Assembly (NCBI GenBank): GCA_900770025.1
Contig: CAAGIW010000021.1
Location: 1 to 16,947, forward strand
Reading direction: 5' to 3'
Length of the DNA: 16,947 bases
DNA from: an uncultured Prevotella sp.
GTDB taxonomy: Bacteria > Bacteroidota > Bacteroidia > Bacteroidales > Bacteroidaceae
Shown here: one piece after another, positions 13,802 through 16,947 of the stretch
Layout: every line of letters begins with the position of its first letter
How positions within the stretch are numbered: position 1 is the first letter of the stretch
Notes under the pieces: model-generated
What the model was told of the DNA's origin: nothing
The model's input: the letters and a program-made list of their open reading frames with translations, nothing else
The model's database searches: none
Made by a program: the position numbers and the translations under genes

Positions 13802-15229
13802 TCACTCAGAAAAGAGATCATCCAAAACCACCGAGGCATGGATGGAGTCTGCATACATTCCCCTTGACAGGCCAAAAGTGGTGATGAGCGTGGGAACAAT
13901 ACCATAATGTGTCTGTATGGCGGCTCTGAAGTTTTCAACTCTACGGCCAATGTTCAGATACTCTTCTTGCGAAAGGGTGTATTCTGTTTCGCTGTACTTG
14001 ATCTCACAGAGATTTATCATCTTATCGGCACGCTCTATCAACAGGTCTATCTGAGCCGGATGTTCTGGGTCTTTGCTGCGCCATGAATAGGCTTCCGTTA
14101 CCACACTTCCAATACCCAAAGCTCTCTTTATCTGCGATACATGGGCCATGCAAACACGCTCATACGCCAGTCCGAGCCACGTGTTCACTGTGGGCGTGCC
14201 TTGCAAACGTATCCAATAACTTGTGTTCATGGAAGCCTTGCCGATGAACGAATGGTAGAACAATGTATAAAAGTCCACCAGTTTGTAAACGGATGAGTTG
14301 GTCTTCACCTTTTTCTCCCTGACCTTATAAGAGCGCAGAAAGTCACAATACACAAGGTCTGTCAGCAGGTCGCCCAGATGCCCGTTGTTATTACTACCCA
14401 ACTGCTCGCGTATCTCCTCGCGGGTCATTCCCGATGGCTTGGCCGCCAATAGCTTGATGACAGCAAGATAAGGCTCGGGATTCCTGAACAGCGAGGCAAA
14501 CAGCCGCTTGTATTCCTTCTGTAGTTCTCCATTTTCAGCGAAAAATAGGCGGTCAATTCCTTGTGCCGGACTTTCCTCGGGATGGAACAGACTGAGATAA
14601 TAAGGAACACCGCCAACGGCCATGTAGGCATGAAGCACGCTCAGTCGCGACCAAGGGAACCCGAAAGTCTGAAAATACTCTTCCGTTTCACTTAGCGTAA
14701 AGGGCTTCAAGGCCATTTCGTGAGTCACGCGGTCGTGCAGTCCGCCGTGATTGTCAATAATATTTCGCACCATCCATGAGGTGGCAGAACCACACACTAT
14801 CAGCTTTATCTCAGCCTGCCACGCTGCCCAACTGTTCCAAAAATGCCCCAGTGCATGAACGAAGCCTGATTTCGGAGTGTCGAGACAGGGCATTTCGTCT
14901 ATAAACACCACGCATGGCTTTCCTTGTTGCACCTTTTGCTCTAACAAGCTGCGCAAGGCGAAAAACGCATCCAACCATGTTGCAGGCCTTCTGCCTTTGT
15001 AGCCATATTGGTTCAATGCATAGCCGAAAGCAGCCATTTGTTCCGATTTCTTTCCCTCGATAATACCAGTCATGTCAAAGGCAAACTGGTTATGAAAATA
15101 CTGACGTATAAGAAATGTCTTGCCCACACGCCTGCGTCCATAAATGGCGATAAACTCTGAATGGTTGGAAGACACATACTTCTCCAGCAGAGCTATTTCT
15201 TTTTTGCGACCAATAATAGAGTTTTGCAT
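13802..15229 (-). CDS. AAA ATPase with DUF234-type C-terminal nuclease-like domain
   Basis: The 475-residue protein has Walker A GRRRVGKT (31-38) and Walker B VVFIDEMP (107-114), as in the archaeal-type ATPase_2 family (PF01637). A winged-helix region follows (about 260-320). The C-terminal DUF234-like region contains a PD-(D/E)xK pattern: Asp395 in AQIDLLIE and Glu409-x-Lys411 in CEIKYSE, all intact. It ends VVLDDLFSE, the usual end of the family as I recall it, so it is complete. These proteins are common and often multicopy in Bacteroidales; a role in mobile DNA or defence is suspected but unproven. Its stop codon directly abuts a palindromic repeat. It is visibly less GC-rich than the block to its left and is bracketed by direct repeats, which suggests transfer as a cassette. 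Confidence 0.85.
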   Translation of the reverse strand: MQNSIIGRKKEIALLEKYVSSNHSEFIAIYGRRRVGKTFLIRQYFHNQFAFDMTGIIEGKKSEQMAAFGYALNQYGYKGRRPATWLDAFFALRSLLEQKVQQGKPCVVFIDEMPCLDTPKSGFVHALGHFWNSWAAWQAEIKLIVCGSATSWMVRNIIDNHGGLHDRVTHEMALKPFTLSETEEYFQTFGFPWSRLSVLHAYMAVGGVPYYLSLFHPEESPAQGIDRLFFAENGELQKEYKRLFASLFRNPEPYLAVIKLLAAKPSGMTREEIREQLGSNNNGHLGDLLTDLVYCDFLRSYKVREKKVKTNSSVYKLVDFYTLFYHSFIGKASMNTSYWIRLQGTPTVNTWLGLAYERVCMAHVSQIKRALGIGSVVTEAYSWRSKDPEHPAQIDLLIERADKMINLCEIKYSETEYTLSQEEYLNIGRRVENFRAAIQTHYGIVPTLITTFGLSRGMYADSIHASVVLDDLFSE

Positions 15230-15246
15230 ACATTATATTTCTGCTG

Positions 15247-15254
15247 CAAAGTTA
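15247..15254 (-). promoter_or_regulatory. Candidate -7 element for the ATPase gene
   Basis: On the minus strand TAACTTTG, an exact TAnnTTTG match, lies 17 bases before the ATG at 15229, leaving a very short leader. No TTTG is found at the 19-base spacing. It follows immediately after the terminator of the upstream gene. Confidence 0.5.
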
Positions 15255-15264
15255 CAACTTTTTC

Positions 15265-15327
15265 AAAAAAAAGCCCGATAACGGGCGAAAACATGTATAA
15301 AAACATCAACTTTCGCCCAGTATCGGG
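15265..15327 (-). terminator. Rho-independent terminator of the acyltransferase gene
   Basis: On the minus strand the stem GCCCG-TTAT-CGGGC (15286-15273) is followed by eight T (15272-15265), a classic intrinsic terminator. The same segment can also pair with an upstream arm: 15311-15327 and 15274-15290 are inverted repeats matching at 15 of 17 positions, giving a longer hairpin that ends at the same T run. It lies about 130 bases after the acyltransferase stop codon and just before the ATPase promoter. Confidence 0.75.
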
Positions 15328-15397
15328 GAATTTTTCAGTTTTATCCCGTTTCCTTTCATACACCTAAGAAACGGTATGCACCGGCAAGCCTGCCTTT

Positions 15398-15419
15398 GTT
15401 TTGATGGAAATAATGCAGG
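15398..15419 (+). repeat. 22-bp direct repeat, right copy
   Basis: Identical to 13622-13643. It directly abuts the stop codon of the acyltransferase gene (15420-15422). Together with the left copy it delimits a segment of about 1.8 kb containing the ATPase. Confidence 0.85.
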
Positions 15420-16115
15420 TTAATGTTTCCAGTCCACCCCCCGCTTGATGACAGACATTGATTTCCCGTGTCCGCCAATAACACAATGTGAATCCTGCAC
15501 CTTGCAAGTAATCGTGGAATTTGCGGCAATCACATTATTGTCAGCTATCGTTACACCCTTCAATATCGTATTGCGACATCCAATCCACACATGATTACCT
15601 ATTGATATGGGTTTGGGAGCATTGATGGTTTTCCCCATTTCATCAAGAATATGATGAAAATCCGTATCCATGACAAGAATATCCCAAGACAACAGACAGT
15701 CATTGCCAAAAGTAATTTCCTTTTGGCATACGATTTCCGAATTACCCGATATCATGAAATCCCTTCCCAATGTCAATGTGGCCCCTTTGCCAATGCTGAT
15801 TTTACTTCCCCTTCCGATACTGGCTTTCCCTTTGACGACAAGTGTCCCTTCTACTTCCCACATTGTTCTGGAGAACACACAGTCTTGGGTACCCAAGCCA
15901 TGCGGACCGATCTTCAACATCCCTGTCCTGACAGGTGTATCGAGTTCTATCTGGCCTCCCATTTTATACAATTTGGAACGCCAATATACAAACACAGGCA
16001 TACGAATAGCCTTCAAAAATGGGAAATAATGGAAATTGAAGTAAACTGTTTTCCAAAGATTTACTTTCCTAAACAACTTGATCACAGACTCTATGTACAT
16101 AACATTTAAAATCAT
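15420..16115 (-). CDS. Hexapeptide-repeat acyltransferase (left-handed beta-helix)
   Basis: The 231-residue protein (from the ATG at 16115) has an N-terminal helical part with NLWKTVYFNFHYFPF, then left-handed beta-helix hexapeptide repeats from about residue 60 to 220 (VVKGKASIGRGSKISIGKGA, ISIGNHVWIGCRNTILKGVT), typical of maltose/galactoside/serine O-acetyltransferase relatives. Candidate catalytic residues are the histidines in DTDFHHI. Such enzymes commonly acetylate surface polysaccharides; the substrate is unknown. An ATG at 16100 (MYIES) is a reasonable alternative start, and a TTG at 16124 is less likely. No other polysaccharide gene is adjacent, so it seems isolated on the repeat-bracketed segment. 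A long structured leader precedes it, and a short GTCCG/CGGAC stem (16139-16116) ends right before the ATG. Confidence 0.82.
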   Translation of the reverse strand: MILNVMYIESVIKLFRKVNLWKTVYFNFHYFPFLKAIRMPVFVYWRSKLYKMGGQIELDTPVRTGMLKIGPHGLGTQDCVFSRTMWEVEGTLVVKGKASIGRGSKISIGKGATLTLGRDFMISGNSEIVCQKEITFGNDCLLSWDILVMDTDFHHILDEMGKTINAPKPISIGNHVWIGCRNTILKGVTIADNNVIAANSTITCKVQDSHCVIGGHGKSMSVIKRGVDWKH

Positions 16116-16163
16116 GTCCGCCAAATACCCATAACGGACTGAAACAAGTTACTCCATGAACCA

Positions 16164-16352
16164 CAAAAAGAAAAGCGGGGTATCTGTCCTCTGCCCGTTC
16201 GCAATTTTGAGGCCTACCACAGCCCTTAGTAGTAAACGAGAACAGAGTGATACCCACGCCGTTGGCATATATAACATACCCTAAAGCGTGCATGAGGACA
16301 TGGACAGTCCTCTGCACGCTAACAGGACAGTATATAACCTACCCGTGGCATC
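16164..16352 (-). promoter_or_regulatory. Structured RNA leader / candidate attenuator before the acyltransferase
   Basis: On the minus strand, segment 16352-16249 can fold as a rod: outer stem GAUGCCACG with CGUGGGUAUC, a middle stem GGUUAUAUA with UAUAUAUGCC, and an apical stem of about 12 pairs (16319-16308 with 16298-16286). The segment 16255-16178 can fold as four consecutive helices (7, 5, 6 and 6 pairs): GGGUAUC/GAUACCC, CUCUG/CAGAG, CUCGUU/AACGGG and UACUAC/GUGGUA, followed by GCUUUUCUUUUUG (16176-16164), a terminator-like ending. The bases 16255-16249 belong to both folds, so they exclude each other. G-U pairs occur only when read on the minus strand. It ends about 50 bases before the ATG at 16115. 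It could instead be an independent noncoding RNA. I recognise no known family. Confidence 0.55.
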
Positions 16353-16417
16353 TACTTCTGCAATGTTCTTGACTACTAAATTTTGAGTGTGGTAGTTTCA
16401 AAATTGCCAAAAACAAA

Positions 16418-16430
16418 GCGTCGGTGACGC
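16418..16430 (-). terminator. Terminator-like hairpin GCGTC-ACC-GACGC
   Basis: On the minus strand a 5-pair GC-rich stem with a 3-base loop is followed by TTTGTTTTTGG. With the -7 match at 16516-16509 it would delimit a transcript of roughly 90 bases, either a small RNA or an aborted leader of the acyltransferase gene. Confidence 0.45.
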
Positions 16431-16508
16431 ATCTTCCAAATGTAGTGCCCCTCCCTATAGCCGCTTCACCTCTCCCACGAAATATGGAACGGCGTGAGTT
16501 CGCAGCCA

Positions 16509-16516
16509 CAAAGGTA
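16509..16516 (-). promoter_or_regulatory. Candidate -7 promoter element for the leader RNA
   Basis: TACCTTTG on the minus strand is an exact TAnnTTTG match. A TTTTG lies upstream (16535-16531) but at a 14-base rather than 19-base distance. A second -7 match, TACATTTG, occurs at 16444-16437. Predicted start near 16503. Confidence 0.4.
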
Positions 16517-16744
16517 ATAAGAATAACTATCAAAAGAGAAAATTACATCGATGAATCATGCAATTTTCTTGTGGCCTTTTTGATTTATGTGCAGATAATT
16601 TGTTCTTTCGTACAAAATAAGCATAAAAAATGTGTATAGAATCACATTTTCCGCATAAAAACTTGGATGGGCTGTGGTTCGGAAGTTCAACATGATTTAC
16701 TATCGGTTGTTTGCAACATACTCCGAAAGGCGCACTGTTAGTTG

Positions 16745-16867
16745 CCTGCGCGGCTGGCTTGTTGTCCCTTTTTTTACTCACTTTTGGTTGCCCCAAACTG
16801 TTCATGCTGCCATGATAAAATCTTCGATGAACAGACAGACGACAGAGGTCAATTTGCAAAACGCACC
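16745..16867 (-). repeat. Tail repeat copy 2
   Basis: This 123-base block matches 13674-13796 at 119 positions with no gaps. On the minus strand it follows directly from the palindrome array and contains a perfect 8-base stem CTGTTCAT/ATGAACAG and a stem TTTGG-GGCAA-CCAAA. Recombination between the two direct copies would remove 3071 bases carrying the ATPase and acyltransferase genes. Confidence 0.9.
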
Positions 16868-16938
16868 ATTTTGCATTGCAAAACGCACCATTTTGGAACG
16901 CAAAACGCACCGTTTTAGAACGCAAAACGCACCGTTTT
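16858..16938 (-). repeat. Array 2: four 22-bp palindromic units
   Basis: Units start at 16858, 16880, 16902 and 16924, again exactly 22 bases apart. On the minus strand they read AAAACG or AAAATG, GTG, CGTTTT, with linkers GCGTTCT, GCGTTCC and GCAATGC. The order (two CG units, then two TG units) is the same as in array 1 at 4462-4542. The array ends 9 bases before the window edge, so further units to the right cannot be excluded. Confidence 0.9.
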
Positions 16939-16947
16939 AGAAATCAC

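Larger units (their letters stand above)
16116..16947. other. Gene-free right flank: structured leader, AT-rich stretch, repeat array
   Basis: No protein gene is supported. Read from right to left on the minus strand it holds: the second palindrome array (16938-16858), the tail repeat (16867-16745), an AT-rich stretch with no clear feature (16740-16520), a -7 promoter match (16516-16509), a terminator-like hairpin (16430-16418), an AT hairpin AATTTTGA/TCAAAATT (16405-16379), and the strongly folded region 16352-16164 before the acyltransferase. A 131-residue open frame at 16530-16925 runs through repeats and is not believed to be a gene. Confidence 0.7.

Noticed and set aside
15274..15327. 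Attenuator made of the two nested inverted repeats before the ATPase
   Set aside because: Both alternative hairpins end at the same T run, so neither would prevent termination; a plain terminator explains it.
16164..16505. RNase P RNA, tmRNA or SRP RNA as the identity of the structured region
   Set aside because: I could not find their invariant sequences (for example GAGGAAAGUCC of RNase P, a tmRNA tag reading frame, or the SRP tetraloop domain). 6S-like shape remains possible but unproven.
16530..16925. Minus-strand 131-residue open frame sharing a peptide with an open frame at 13579-13950
   Set aside because: The shared peptide is simply the translated 123-bp tail repeat and palindrome array; stem-preserving changes and the lack of a consistent start argue for non-coding DNA.

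Overview
The window looks like chromosomal DNA of a Bacteroidales bacterium, most likely Prevotella in the broad sense. The reasons are two secreted proteins with type IX secretion (T9SS)-style C-terminal tails, a two-component-type propeller/Y_Y_Y sensor joined to an AraC domain, repeated matches to the Bacteroidetes -7 promoter element TAnnTTTG, and few purine-rich Shine-Dalgarno sites. I see no rRNA, tRNA, transposase, integrase or phage gene.

Layout. 1-442 holds no convincing gene but has a strong hairpin that probably ends the small minus-strand gene at 443-604. 799-2910 (minus) is a large secreted protein with InlB/bacterial-repeat domains. 2911-3885 is a gene-free mosaic of dispersed hairpin repeats. 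On the plus strand follow an HXXEE membrane protein (3886-4401), an array of four 22-bp palindromic units (4462-4542), and a GNAT-like acetyltransferase with a good promoter (4742-5923). Convergent to it is a five-gene minus-strand block that reads from 13553 down to 5947: cleaved-adhesin T9SS protein, aldo/keto reductase with a short C-terminus, polysaccharide deacetylase, GT2 glycosyltransferase, and a transmembrane AraC-type regulator without a kinase. Spacing is tight (27-29 bp or less, with one overlap), so co-transcription is likely. The deacetylase and GT2 pair suggests envelope glycan or lipid-carrier sugar modification.

The right part (13622-16947) is repeat-rich and visibly less GC-rich. 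It holds a DUF234-type AAA ATPase (13802-15229) and a hexapeptide-repeat acyltransferase (15420-16115). Two copies of a 22-bp direct repeat bracket the ATPase. A 123-bp repeat, 119/123 identical between copies, brackets the ATPase plus the acyltransferase. The outer copy of the 123-bp repeat is joined to a second four-unit 22-bp palindrome array.

Two things stand out as possibly undescribed. First is the 22-bp array plus 'tail' repeat family: its units form alternating overlapping hairpins, and nearly every sequence difference in a stem keeps pairing through G-U on one and the same strand, which points to a transcribed RNA. Second is the acyltransferase leader (about 16164-16352, possibly from 16505). 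It folds into a terminator-like stem and a competing upstream stem that share the same segment, as in an attenuator or riboswitch. All of this was read by eye; no folding program or database search was run.
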